Shown here: in pieces, positions 16,559 to 25,543 of the stretch
How positions within the stretch are numbered: the first letter of the stretch is position 1
How the letters are laid out: every line of letters starts with the position of its first letter
Assembly: GCA_021796835.1 (NCBI GenBank)
Contig: JAKABO010000005.1
Location: 1-64,000 of the forward strand
Source: Pseudomonadota bacterium
GTDB lineage: Bacteria > Pseudomonadota > Gammaproteobacteria > Burkholderiales > Ferrovaceae
DNA: 64,000 nt
Reading direction: 5' to 3'
Translations under genes and position numbers: made by a program
Notes under the pieces: model-generated
What the model saw: only the letters and a program-made list of their open reading frames with translations
Database searches by the model: none
Told to the model about the DNA's origin: nothing

Positions 16559-17971
16559 ATGAACCCTACGATCCGGCAGCGATTCCTGGGACGGTCATGG
16601 CTGGTTCTGTGGGGGGTATTGTTCCCTCCCTGGAGCGAGGCCAGTGATCTTCTCAATGTGTGGCAGGCGGCTCAGCAACATGATCTGGCGTATCAGGCGG
16701 CGGCGGCGGGACATCAGGCGGGGGCAACCCAGAAAGACCAGGCCAGCGCACTTTGGCATCCCACTTTGCAAGCCAGCGGGACAGAGGGCCGGATGTCCAG
16801 TCAAAGTCAGATCCAGGGCGCCCAATTCAGTGCGCCCGGATTTTTCCCTGCCACCAATAATGCCAACTTCAATACTTCCATCAATGGGGGATTATTGCAG
16901 CGCTGGTCCGTGCAGGGTCGTCAGCCGCTGATCAGTGGGGATCGACTGGCACAGGGACGGGAACTGGATCTCAAAAGTCAGGTTGCGGAACTGGAATGGG
17001 CCAATGCACGTCAGGACCTGATCCTGAGAACCGTGCAGCGGTATTTCGAGGTGGTTTTGGCGCAGGAGACCCTGCGCGTGGCACGTCAGCAAGCTTTGGC
17101 CGTGGAACGAGCCCTGGACGAGGTTCGGCGCAAATTTGAACTGGGCGATGTGCCGGTGACGGATACCCATGAAGCCCTGGCGCGGCGGGAAGCCATGAAA
17201 GCACAGGTATTGGCCGCCGAGGCGAATTTGCAGATGAAACAACAGGCCCTGGGTGATATGACCGGCATGAATCCGGAAGAACTGACCCTGGCCGTTCCCT
17301 ACAGCGGTGCGTTACCCACGGCGGGCGCCTCGCTGGATGAGTGGCTCGCGGATGCTTCCAATCATAACCTGCAATGGCAGGAAAAATCTCTGCAGGTCGA
17401 GATTGCCCGCCAGGAGGCCAAACGGTATGGCGCGTTGTCTTCCTCCTCGGTGGATCTGGTTGGAGAAGTGGACAGCGACCATTTGACTGGAAGTGGCAAC
17501 TACGGTTCTGCCAGCAATACCCTGCGTACCTCTCTGGTGGGCGTGCAGGTGACCATTCCGTTGTACAGCGGGGGGATGCGCAGTGCTCATCAGGATGAAA
17601 AAACCTATTTGGCACGTCAGGCACAGGCAGAATCGGAACAGGTCCATCAACTGGTTCTGCTCAGTACTCGGGAAGCTTGGTTGGGTGTCACCACCGGGAC
17701 GCAGAGGGCGGAAGCCCTGGCGCATGCCATGACTGCCAGTGATGATCGAGTCAACTCCACCCATTTGGGGCAACAGGTGGGAGATCGGAGCACTCTGGAT
17801 CTGCTCAACGCTCAAAGCGAGGCAGCCTCCACCCGTCTAGCCTGGCTACAGGCCAGGATCGATGTACTCATCAACCGTCTGCGTTTGTCGGCCTTGGGCG
17901 GGCATCTGGAAGACAGCGATTTGCAAGGGGTCAACGCATTGTTGACCCTGGCGCCGCCTGATTCAAGGTAA
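16559..17971 (+). CDS. TolC-family outer membrane efflux channel
   Basis: A 470-residue outer-membrane factor completing the tripartite pump. A signal peptide (LVLWGVLFPPWSEA) is followed by two homologous repeats with long coiled-coil helices. The repeat ends with LYSGGMRSAHQDEK near residue 340, the usual TolC-family motif of the second half. ATG 16559 follows the DUF2892 stop by 4 bp and places the signal peptide at the N-terminus; an in-frame GTG at 16535 would overlap the preceding gene. A short inverted repeat (TTCAAG/CTTGAA, 17962-17981) covers the stop codon. Confidence 0.88.
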   Translation: MNPTIRQRFLGRSWLVLWGVLFPPWSEASDLLNVWQAAQQHDLAYQAAAAGHQAGATQKDQASALWHPTLQASGTEGRMSSQSQIQGAQFSAPGFFPATNNANFNTSINGGLLQRWSVQGRQPLISGDRLAQGRELDLKSQVAELEWANARQDLILRTVQRYFEVVLAQETLRVARQQALAVERALDEVRRKFELGDVPVTDTHEALARREAMKAQVLAAEANLQMKQQALGDMTGMNPEELTLAVPYSGALPTAGASLDEWLADASNHNLQWQEKSLQVEIARQEAKRYGALSSSSVDLVGEVDSDHLTGSGNYGSASNTLRTSLVGVQVTIPLYSGGMRSAHQDEKTYLARQAQAESEQVHQLVLLSTREAWLGVTTGTQRAEALAHAMTASDDRVNSTHLGQQVGDRSTLDLLNAQSEAASTRLAWLQARIDVLINRLRLSALGGHLEDSDLQGVNALLTLAPPDSR

Positions 17972-18004
17972 TTGGCTTGAAAATCAGGAAATCCTGCGGG
18001 ATCC

Positions 18005-19336
18005 TCAGGAAGAACCTGGATCGTTTCCCGCGGGGGAACCCCCTTCTTCCAGGTAGCGAGCCAAAAAGGCTCCTTCGTAGCCGGCAGGGAGGGGAAGGCA
18101 GACCGTATGTCCGCTCCCGGGTGCGACTGTCTGAGGCCTGCGTTCAGGGGAATGTAATTTGGTGACGGAGATATCGAGATTACCGGAAGGGTGGATGATT
18201 TCCAGACGATCGCCGATGGAAAAACGGTTGCGGACCGTGATTCGTGCCCATCCGTCCTCTTCGTAACCGATCACGTCCCCTACATACAGACTGCGTTCGG
18301 ACTCCGAATGGCCGCGCAGGTAGTTCTGGTAGGTCTGGTCGGGGTGCCGTTCATAGAATCCCGCTGTGTAGCCCCGGTTGGCCAAACCTTCCAGTTGACG
18401 CAGGAGGCCGGGGTCGAGATCGCGTCCCGCCACCGCATCATCGATGGCCTGGCGGTAGGTCTGGCAGGTGCGGGCGACATAGTAGGGGGATTTCGTGCGT
18501 CCCTCGATTTTGAAGGAATTCACGCCGATCGCCGTCAACTTCGCCACATGTTCCAGAGCACGAAGGTCCTTGGAGTTGAGAATATAGGTCCCATGCTCGT
18601 CTTCTTCGATGGGCATGAGTTGACCGGGGCGTTCGGCTTCTTCGAGATAAAATTCCCGGGGGGCAACGGAGGGCTGGCAGGTCTGTTCCGGCGTTTCGGA
18701 TTCTCCCGGTTTCAGGGAATAATTCCAGCGGCAGGAATTGGTACAGGTGCCCTGGTTGGGGTCGCGGTGGTTGAAATAGCCCGACAGCAGGCAGCGTCCG
18801 GAGTAAGCGATGCACAGGGCCCCATGAATGAAGACCTCCAGTTCCATGTCCGGGCACGCCTGGCGGATCTCGGCGATTTCATCCAGGGATAATTCGCGGG
18901 ACAGGATGATGCGCTGGATCCCCACGGATGCCCAGAAACGGACGCTGGCGTAATTGACGGTATTGGCCTGGACCGACAGATGGATGGGTTGCTCGGGCCA
19001 ATGTTCGCGGACCATCAGCATCAGACCGGGGTCGGACATGATCAGCGCATCGGGTTGCAGGGCGATCACCGGGGACATATCGGCGATGAAGGTGCGGATC
19101 TTGGCGTTGTGCGGAATCAGATTGCTGACCAGATAGAATTTTTTTCCCGCGCGGTGGACTCGACGAATGCCCTCTGCCAGATTCTCTTCCTTGCCAAAGT
19201 CGTTGTTGCGGACGCGTAGGCTGTAACGGGGTTGGCCAGCGTAGACGGCATCTGCGCCAAAATCGAGGGCGGTCTGCAGCATGGCGAGAGAACCGCAAGG
19301 AGCCAGCAGTTCCGGGGAGGGTGAGGGGGCGGTCAT
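18005..19336 (-). CDS. trhP: Peptidase U32 family tRNA hydroxylation protein TrhP (YegQ)
   Basis: A 443-residue U32-family protein. E. coli TrhP (YegQ) is needed for prephenate-dependent formation of 5-hydroxyuridine at the tRNA wobble base, and no peptidase activity is expected. Features are PELLAPCGSLAMLQTALDFG at the N-terminus, ADAVYAGQPRYSLR, and the U32 signature GALCIAYSGRCLLSGYFNHR with CTNSCRW after it, Cys residues that may bind an Fe-S cluster. The C-terminal beta domain has VGDVIGYEEDG. It is the last gene of the ubiG-gph-trhP minus-strand group and converges with the tolC homologue. It lies near pheA/tyrA, whose shared substrate is prephenate. Confidence 0.85.
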   Translation of the reverse strand: MTAPSPSPELLAPCGSLAMLQTALDFGADAVYAGQPRYSLRVRNNDFGKEENLAEGIRRVHRAGKKFYLVSNLIPHNAKIRTFIADMSPVIALQPDALIMSDPGLMLMVREHWPEQPIHLSVQANTVNYASVRFWASVGIQRIILSRELSLDEIAEIRQACPDMELEVFIHGALCIAYSGRCLLSGYFNHRDPNQGTCTNSCRWNYSLKPGESETPEQTCQPSVAPREFYLEEAERPGQLMPIEEDEHGTYILNSKDLRALEHVAKLTAIGVNSFKIEGRTKSPYYVARTCQTYRQAIDDAVAGRDLDPGLLRQLEGLANRGYTAGFYERHPDQTYQNYLRGHSESERSLYVGDVIGYEEDGWARITVRNRFSIGDRLEIIHPSGNLDISVTKLHSPERRPQTVAPGSGHTVCLPLPAGYEGAFLARYLEEGGSPAGNDPGSS

Positions 19337-19339
19337 GGG

Positions 19340-20035
19340 CTATGCTCGACGAGAGAAATCAATGGGTGGGAGCAGGTCCAGCACTTCTGAGGGGTGCTGG
19401 AGATGGGCGCAGGCAGGCCATTCTTCGATGGGGCAAGACCCCGGAGCCAGGTATCCCCAGCCGGCAATCACCCCGCCCATGCCTGCCGCCTGGGCTGCGT
19501 TCATGTCGCGTTCATCGTCTCCGACATAGATGAGGTGTGCAGGCTCCAGTTGGAGCCGACGAGCTGCCGCGAACAGAGGGTCGGGCCAGGGTTTGGGATG
19601 CGCGCAGGTATCTCCGCTGATGAGACAGCCATGACTGGGGAACAGGCCCAACTGGTTGGTCAGCGGTTGAGTGAAACGTGCGACCTTGTTGGTGACGATG
19701 CCCCAGGGCACGTGCCGTTTTTCCAGCGCCTGGAGGAGGGCGGGAATAGGGTCGAAGAGGCGGCTTTCCCGGGAGAGTCGGGCTTCGTACAAGGCCAGGA
19801 ATTCATCCCGCAATTCTTCGTAGAAGAGGTCTCCGGGTTGAATGTCGAATCCCGCCTGCAGGAGGCCGCGCGCGCCCTGCGAGACATAGCGGCGATAATG
19901 CGCCGGACTCAGGGGCGTGCGCTGATAGCGCAGGCACAGTTCATTGAGTGCACCGCCCAGATCCGGGGCCGAATCCACCAGGGTTCCATCCAGATCGAAC
20001 AGAACCCCCTGGATCAGAGGGACGCTTGACAACAC
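19340..20035 (-). CDS. gph: HAD-family phosphoglycolate phosphatase-like hydrolase
   Basis: A 231-residue HAD phosphatase. Motif I is [16 protein letters not shown] with the nucleophile Asp, motif II IVTNK, the motif III Lys in HPKPWPD, and motif [17 protein letters not shown]. Gph hydrolyses 2-phosphoglycolate, made by Rubisco oxygenation or DNA repair, giving glycolate for GlcDEF. The close link to ubiG is the conserved place of gph in proteobacteria. Pyrophosphatase or sugar-phosphatase activity is an alternative for this superfamily. A GTG at 20035 starts the frame and overlaps ubiG by 22 bp. Confidence 0.83.
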   Translation of the reverse strand: MLSSVPLIQGVLFDLDGTLVDSAPDLGGALNELCLRYQRTPLSPAHYRRYVSQGARGLLQAGFDIQPGDLFYEELRDEFLALYEARLSRESRLFDPIPALLQALEKRHVPWGIVTNKVARFTQPLTNQLGLFPSHGCLISGDTCAHPKPWPDPLFAAARRLQLEPAHLIYVGDDERDMNAAQAAGMGGVIAGWGYLAPGSCPIEEWPACAHLQHPSEVLDLLPPIDFSRRA

Positions 20036-20730
20036 ATCAAGTAGTTGACATCAGGGCCGGATCCCAAACGGTACTGACGAGTCACCGGGTGATAGTGAAC
20101 ACCTTCGATTTCCCGAACTTCCAGACCGGCCTGGCGCGCCCAACGCGATAATTCGGAGGGCTTGATGAAGCGTCCATGCTCGTGGGTTCCGCGCGGCAGC
20201 AAGCGCAGCAGGTACTCGGCGCCCAGAATGGCGAAGAGGTAGGATTTGAGGTTGCGGTTCAGGGTGGAAAAAAAGACGAACCCCCCGGGTTTGACCAGTT
20301 GGGTACAGCCTCGTATGACACTGGCCGGGTCAGGCACATGCTCGAGCATTTCCATGCAGGTGACCACGTCATAAGATCGGGTCTCCCGTTGGGCAAGGGT
20401 TTCCACCGCGATGGCTTCGTAGGTAAGTGCGACATCGTGTTCCAGCGCATGGAGCCGGGCGACGCCCAGGGGCTTCTCGGCCAGATCGATGCCATGAACC
20501 CGTGCGCCCAGACGGGCCATGGATTCGCTCAGGATTCCGCCGCCGCACCCCACGTCCAGCACCCGCTTGTTCGCGAGCGACACCCACTTTCCGATCCACG
20601 CCAGACGGTGGGGGTTGAGATCGTGAAGCGGCTTGAATTCGCTTTCCGGATCCCACCAGCGGTGGGCCAGTTGGCTGAATTTGGCAAGTTCTGCCGGGTC
20701 GTGGTTGGCGTGGGTGGAAAGGGTCGTCAT
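20014..20730 (-). CDS. ubiG: Ubiquinone biosynthesis O-methyltransferase UbiG
   Basis: A 238-residue SAM-dependent methyltransferase performing both O-methylations in ubiquinone synthesis. The family start [19 protein letters not shown] is at residues 10-28, the SAM motif [14 protein letters not shown] at 56-69, and [15 protein letters not shown] near 125. The C-terminal [14 protein letters not shown] is typical. ATG 20730 is chosen because longer starts would pass through the gyrA leader and lack conservation. No Shine-Dalgarno is visible, and a TATAAT lies 7-12 nt before the ATG, so the mRNA may be leaderless. It is divergent from gyrA. Confidence 0.92.
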   Translation of the reverse strand: MTTLSTHANHDPAELAKFSQLAHRWWDPESEFKPLHDLNPHRLAWIGKWVSLANKRVLDVGCGGGILSESMARLGARVHGIDLAEKPLGVARLHALEHDVALTYEAIAVETLAQRETRSYDVVTCMEMLEHVPDPASVIRGCTQLVKPGGFVFFSTLNRNLKSYLFAILGAEYLLRLLPRGTHEHGRFIKPSELSRWARQAGLEVREIEGVHYHPVTRQYRLGSGPDVNYLMCCQASL

Positions 20731-20736
20731 GGCGGC

Positions 20737-20742
20737 ATTATA
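20737..20742 (-). promoter_or_regulatory. Consensus -10 element immediately before ubiG
   Basis: The minus strand reads TATAAT exactly 7-12 bases before the ubiG ATG (A at 20730), so +1 would fall on or next to the start codon. No convincing -35 hexamer is seen 16-18 bp upstream. Confidence 0.45.
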
Positions 20743-20827
20743 AGGCAATCCTGAACCCGATGGGTTATGGTAACATTGAGGGAGTTCGTTGCTGCCCTTT
20801 CCATTTTTCCTAGCCTGAACCTTCCCC

Positions 20828-23380
20828 ATGACTGCCTTCGCCAAAGAAACCCTACCTGTCACCCTTGAAGATGAAATGCGTCGTTCCTACCTGGAATACG
20901 CCATGAGCGTGATTGTCGGACGGGCTCTGCCGGATGTGCGGGACGGCCTGAAGCCCGTGCATCGGCGCGTACTCTTTGCCATGCATGAATTGTCCAACGA
21001 TTACAACAAGCCCTATAAAAAATCGGCCCGTATCGTCGGGGACGTGATCGGTAAGTACCATCCCCATGGAGATACTGCGGTCTATGATGCCATCGTGCGC
21101 ATGGCCCAGGAATTTTCCCTGCGTTATCCGCTCATCGATGGACAGGGAAACTTCGGATCCGTGGATGGCGATAATCCGGCGGCCATGCGTTACACGGAAA
21201 TCCGCATGGCGCGGATGACCCATGAATTACTGGCGGACATCGATCGTGAAACCGTCGATTTTGGCCCCAATTACGACGGGTCGGAACATGAACCCCTGAT
21301 TCTGCCTGCCCGTTTTCCCAACCTCCTGGTCAACGGTTCGTCAGGCATCGCGGTGGGTATGGCGACCAATATCCCGCCTCATAACCTCAGGGAAGTGATT
21401 CAGGCCTGTCTGGTATTGCTGGCCAATCCTGCCGTCGATATCGAGGATCTGATCGAATTGGTTCCTGCGCCGGATTTTCCGACACGAGCGATCATTTACG
21501 GGACGGCCTCGATTCGGCAAGGTTACCTGACCGGGCGCGGACGCGTGCTGATGCGTGCGCGCACCCATGTGGAAGATCTGGAGAAGGGAGGGCGTCAGGC
21601 CCTGATCGTGGATGAACTGCCCTATCAGGTCAACAAGGCCAACCTGATCGTGAAAATTGCCGAGTTGGTACGGGAAAAACGGATAGAAGGGATTTCCGAT
21701 CTGCGCGACGAATCGGATAAGTCCGGGATGCGGGTGGTCCTCGAACTCAAGCGTGGCGAAGTGCCGGAAGTGGTGCTGAACAACCTGTACAAGATGACGT
21801 CGCTCCAGGAGTCCTTCGGAATGAACATGGTCGCCCTGGTGGACAACCAGCCGCGCCTGCTCAATCTCAAGCAGTTTCTGGAAGCTTTTTTGCGTCATCG
21901 GCGCGAAGTGGTCACACGTCGTACTTTCTTCGATCTGGGCAAGGCCCGGGATCGGGCGCATATTCTGGAAGGTCTGGCCGTGGCCCTGTCCAACGTGGAC
22001 GAGATCGTTGCCCTGATTCGTGCTGCCGCTTCCCGTGTGGAAGCCAAGGCGGCTTTGATGGCCCGTCTCTGGCCTTCGGACCTGGTCCAGGAGATGCTGG
22101 CCCGTTCTCCGGAAAATGCTTCCCGCCCTGCGGGCATTGGAGAGGAATTTGGCTGGGCCGAGGCGGGTTATCGTTTGTCCGAACTGCAGGCGGTGGCCAT
22201 TCTCGAGATGCAATTACAGCGCCTGACCGGTCTGGAGCAGGACAAGATTCGTGATGAATATCGCGAGATCATGGACCGGATCGTGGACTTGCTCGACATT
22301 CTGGCGAATCCTGAACGCATTACACGCATCATTGCCCAGGAACTGGAGGTCATCCGGACGACCTTCGGGGATGAAAGACGCAGTGAAATCGTGGTCAATG
22401 CCGAAGACATCGACATCGAGGACCTGATCACGCCTGAAGAGCGGGTCGTGACCCTGACTCACGGCGGGTATATCAAGTCCCAGCCGGTTGCGGATTATCG
22501 TGCGCAACGGCGAGGCGGGCGGGGGAAACAGGCCACGACCACCAAGGAAGACGATTTCATCGAGCGACTTTTTGTGGCCAACACCCATGACCACATACTC
22601 TGTTTCTCGACGCGCGGGCGAGTCTACTGGTTGCGGGTCTACCAGGTTCCTGTGGGGAACCGGACCAGCCGTGGCAAGCCCATCGTGAACCTGTTGCCGC
22701 TGGAGGCGGACGAAAAGATCACGGCGGTCCTGCCCGTCAAAACTTTTGACGCGGAACATTATGTATTCATGGCCACCTCCTTTGGGACCGTCAAGAAAAC
22801 CTCGCTCAGCGACTTTTCCCGTCCCCGGACGGCAGGGATCATCGCCCTTGATCTGGACGCCGAAGATTATCTGGTGGGGGTCGCCATCACGGATGGTCAG
22901 CACGATGTGATGTTGTTCTCCGATGAAGGAAAAGCCATTCGTTTTGCGGAGAGCGACGTTCGTCCCATGGGACGTAATGCCCATGGAGTACGCGGTATGC
23001 GCCTGCCGGAAGGGCAACGCATCATCGCCCTGCTGGTGGCCGAACATGAGCGGCAGTCCGTCTTGACGGCTACCGAGAACGGCTTTGGAAAACGCACCTC
23101 CGTCCTGGAATACACCCGACATGGACGAGGGGGGCAGGGTATCATCGCGATCCAGACTTCCGCCCGCAATGGCAAGGTCGTCAGTGCCGCCCTGGTCGAT
23201 CCGGAAGAAGAATTGATGCTGATCACGACGGGGGGGGTATTGATCCGAACGCGGGTACAGGAGATTCGAGAAATGGGGCGAGCGACGCAGGGCGTTACCC
23301 TGATTGCTCTGGATGAAGGTGAAAAATTGGTCTGTCTGACCCGTGCGGATGAATCGTCTTCAGACGAAACGTTGGACTGA
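20828..23380 (+). CDS. gyrA: DNA gyrase subunit A
   Basis: An 850-residue type IIA topoisomerase subunit that, with GyrB, introduces negative supercoils. The breakage-reunion domain holds catalytic Tyr122 ([10 protein letters not shown]). The quinolone-determining region reads [12 protein letters not shown] at 76-87, with Thr83 where E. coli has Ser and Asp87 conserved. The GyrA box QRRGGRGK occurs near residue 560 and the C-terminal beta-pinwheel follows. The C-terminus ends in an acidic stretch, [11 protein letters not shown]. An extended -10 candidate (TGGTAACAT ending at 20776) lies 50 bp upstream. serC follows after 5 bp, the usual gyrA-serC linkage in this group. Confidence 0.97.
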   Translation: MTAFAKETLPVTLEDEMRRSYLEYAMSVIVGRALPDVRDGLKPVHRRVLFAMHELSNDYNKPYKKSARIVGDVIGKYHPHGDTAVYDAIVRMAQEFSLRYPLIDGQGNFGSVDGDNPAAMRYTEIRMARMTHELLADIDRETVDFGPNYDGSEHEPLILPARFPNLLVNGSSGIAVGMATNIPPHNLREVIQACLVLLANPAVDIEDLIELVPAPDFPTRAIIYGTASIRQGYLTGRGRVLMRARTHVEDLEKGGRQALIVDELPYQVNKANLIVKIAELVREKRIEGISDLRDESDKSGMRVVLELKRGEVPEVVLNNLYKMTSLQESFGMNMVALVDNQPRLLNLKQFLEAFLRHRREVVTRRTFFDLGKARDRAHILEGLAVALSNVDEIVALIRAAASRVEAKAALMARLWPSDLVQEMLARSPENASRPAGIGEEFGWAEAGYRLSELQAVAILEMQLQRLTGLEQDKIRDEYREIMDRIVDLLDILANPERITRIIAQELEVIRTTFGDERRSEIVVNAEDIDIEDLITPEERVVTLTHGGYIKSQPVADYRAQRRGGRGKQATTTKEDDFIERLFVANTHDHILCFSTRGRVYWLRVYQVPVGNRTSRGKPIVNLLPLEADEKITAVLPVKTFDAEHYVFMATSFGTVKKTSLSDFSRPRTAGIIALDLDAEDYLVGVAITDGQHDVMLFSDEGKAIRFAESDVRPMGRNAHGVRGMRLPEGQRIIALLVAEHERQSVLTATENGFGKRTSVLEYTRHGRGGQGIIAIQTSARNGKVVSAALVDPEEELMLITTGGVLIRTRVQEIREMGRATQGVTLIALDEGEKLVCLTRADESSSDETLD

Positions 23381-23385
23381 GGGTC

Positions 23386-24465
23386 ATGAGGGCACATAAT
23401 TTTTCAGCGGGCCCTGCCACGCTTCCCACGGAAGTATTGACTCAGGTTCAGGAGGAGTTGCTGGACTGGCGCGGCAAGGGGGTCTCGGTGATGGAACTCA
23501 GTCACCGCGGGCCGGAGTTCATGGAAATTCTGGCGACGGCAGAACAGGATCTGCGTTCCTTGCTGTCCATTCCGGATCATTACCGGGTCATTTTCTGTCA
23601 GGAAGGGGCGAGCGCCCATTGGGACATGATTCCGCTCAACCTGCTGCAGGGACGTTCCCGGGCGGATTATATTGAAACGGGCTACTGGTCCTATCGCGCC
23701 ATTGAAGAGGGACGGCGCTACTGTCAGGTCAACATCGCCGCTTCCAATCGCAGGGATAAATTTTGCGCCCTGCCCGCCCTCGGTGAGTGGCGTCTGGATC
23801 CTGAGGCGGCCTATGTTCACTACTGTTCCAATGAAACCATCGATGGTCTGGAATTCAACTGGATTCCGGATGTGGGCAAGGTCCCTCTGGTGGTGGACAT
23901 GTCGTCCCACTTTTTGTCCCGGCCGGTGCCCGTGGAGCGGTTCGGGATGATTTATGCCGGAGCCCAGAAGAATATCGGCCCCGCTGGCTTGAGTCTGGTC
24001 ATTATTCGGGATGATTTGTTGCGTTCCCCTGCACCAGGGACCCCGTTTTTGATGGATTACCATGCCCAGGTTCTGGCCAATTCCATGCTCAACACGCCGC
24101 CCACCTTTACCATCTGGGTCGCGAGCCTGGTGTTTCAATGGATCAAACGCCAGGGCGGATTGGCGGTCATGGACCGGCAGGCCCGACAAAAATCGGAATT
24201 GCTTTATGCGGCACTGGATCGGAGTGATTTTTACCGAACCACCGTCAAACGTGAGGATCGTTCGCGGATGAACATACCGTTTCATTTGCGGGATCCTGTG
24301 TTGGACGAGGTTTTTCTGCGCGAAGCCGAGAGCCGGCATCTGCTCCAACTGCGGGGTCATCGCATGTTGGGAGGAATGCGTGCTTCGATTTATAATGCCA
24401 TGCCGGTGGCAGGGGTGCATGCCCTGGTGGATTTCCTCGAGGAGTTCGAGCGACACTATGGATGA
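23386..24465 (+). CDS. serC: Phosphoserine aminotransferase
   Basis: A 359-residue PLP enzyme converting 3-phosphohydroxypyruvate to phosphoserine, also used in PLP synthesis. The N-terminus HNFSAGPATLPTEVL and MELSHRG are typical, and the PLP lysine is in YAGAQKNIGPAG near residue 190. The phosphate-binding stretch usually reading GGGxxQFxxxPxN is here CQEGASAHWDMIPLNL (near 67-82), a clear departure. The rest, including SNETIDGLEF and the C-terminal GGMRASIYNAM, is conserved. First gene after gyrA; it overlaps pheA by 8 bp. Activity is expected but the altered loop deserves note. Confidence 0.92.
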   Translation: MRAHNFSAGPATLPTEVLTQVQEELLDWRGKGVSVMELSHRGPEFMEILATAEQDLRSLLSIPDHYRVIFCQEGASAHWDMIPLNLLQGRSRADYIETGYWSYRAIEEGRRYCQVNIAASNRRDKFCALPALGEWRLDPEAAYVHYCSNETIDGLEFNWIPDVGKVPLVVDMSSHFLSRPVPVERFGMIYAGAQKNIGPAGLSLVIIRDDLLRSPAPGTPFLMDYHAQVLANSMLNTPPTFTIWVASLVFQWIKRQGGLAVMDRQARQKSELLYAALDRSDFYRTTVKREDRSRMNIPFHLRDPVLDEVFLREAESRHLLQLRGHRMLGGMRASIYNAMPVAGVHALVDFLEEFERHYG

Positions 24466-25543
24466 TACGGCTCAGCGTCTTAAAACGTTGCGACAGACGA
24501 TCGATGAAATCGATGACCAGATCCTGTCCCTGTTGAATCAGCGTGCCCAGGCAGCCGGCCAGATCGGCCACCTGAAGACCGGCGTGCTCTATCGTCCCGA
24601 GCGGGAAGCCCAGATCCTGCAACGTCTGAAGGATGCCAACAGTGGACCCTTGCCCGGGGCTTCGGTGGTTTTTTTGTTCCGGGAAATCATGTCGGCCTGT
24701 CTGGCCTATGAACGTCCCGTCAGCGTGGCTTGCCTGGGGCCGCAGGGAAGTTTTTCGGAAGCCGCCGTGGTGCGCCATTTCGGTCATGCGGCGCAACGTC
24801 ATCACTGTGACTCCCTGGGGGATATCTTTCGGGTCGTGGAAGCGGGTGAAACGGACTTTGCAGTGGTTCCCGTGGAAAATTCCACCGAGGGTACGGTAGG
24901 AATCATTCTTGATCAGATGGTGGATACCCCTCTGCAGGCGTGTGGCGAAGTCATGTTGCCGATTCATCACCAGTTGCTGGTGCGCGACGCATCCCTTCAG
25001 TTGAGTGAAATCACACAGGTCTACTCCCACAGCCAATCCCTGGCACAATGCCATCACTGGCTGGATGCCCACTTGCCCAGAGCCCAGCGCATTTCCGTGA
25101 CCAGTAACAGTGAGGCTGCCCGTCTGGTGGGGAACAGTTCCGAGGCGTGGGCGGCGGTTGCCGGTGATCTGGCTGCGGAACCCTATGGGTTGTATCCGGC
25201 GGCGCGACATATCGAAGACCAGCCGGACAATACGACCCGCTTTCTGGTGTTTGGGCATTTGGTGGCACAACCCTCGGGAAGAGACAAAACCTCTTTGGTG
25301 GTGGGTGTGGAAAACCGTCCCGGGGCCATTCATGCATTGCTCACGCCTTTGGCGGAGGAGGGGGTCAGCATGTCGCGCCTCGAGTCTCGTCCGGCCCGCA
25401 CCCACCTTTGGTCCTACGTTTTCTATATTGACCTCGAGGGGCACCAGAGCGAAGAGCGGGTGGCCCGTGTCCTTCGGGAAATCAAAAAAAATTCCATTTT
25501 TGTCAAAGTGTTGGGATCTTATCCTGCGACGGTGTCGATATGA
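24458..25543 (+). CDS. pheA: Bifunctional chorismate mutase/prephenate dehydratase (P-protein)
   Basis: A 361-residue enzyme making phenylpyruvate from chorismate. Residues 1-90 are an AroQ chorismate mutase domain (LRQTIDEIDDQILSLLNQRAQ; YRPEREAQIL). About 95-270 is prephenate dehydratase (VACLGPQGSFSEAAV; VPVENSTEGTVG; DNTTRFLVFG with the conserved TTRF). About 280-355 is the ACT regulatory domain (ENRPGAIHALLTPL; SRLESRPAR), which binds Phe for feedback inhibition. ATG 24458 overlaps serC by 8 bp; longer starts are buried in serC. The next gene, hisC, overlaps by ATGA. Confidence 0.95.
   Translation: MDDTAQRLKTLRQTIDEIDDQILSLLNQRAQAAGQIGHLKTGVLYRPEREAQILQRLKDANSGPLPGASVVFLFREIMSACLAYERPVSVACLGPQGSFSEAAVVRHFGHAAQRHHCDSLGDIFRVVEAGETDFAVVPVENSTEGTVGIILDQMVDTPLQACGEVMLPIHHQLLVRDASLQLSEITQVYSHSQSLAQCHHWLDAHLPRAQRISVTSNSEAARLVGNSSEAWAAVAGDLAAEPYGLYPAARHIEDQPDNTTRFLVFGHLVAQPSGRDKTSLVVGVENRPGAIHALLTPLAEEGVSMSRLESRPARTHLWSYVFYIDLEGHQSEERVARVLREIKKNSIFVKVLGSYPATVSI

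Noticed and set aside
17962-17981. Terminator at the end of the tolC homologue
   Set aside because: The 6-bp stem over the stop codon has no T-run on either side, so it does not qualify as an intrinsic terminator.
20771-20776. Firm gyrA promoter call
   Set aside because: TAACAT preceded by TGG resembles an extended -10, but no -35 is visible, so it is mentioned only in the gyrA entry.
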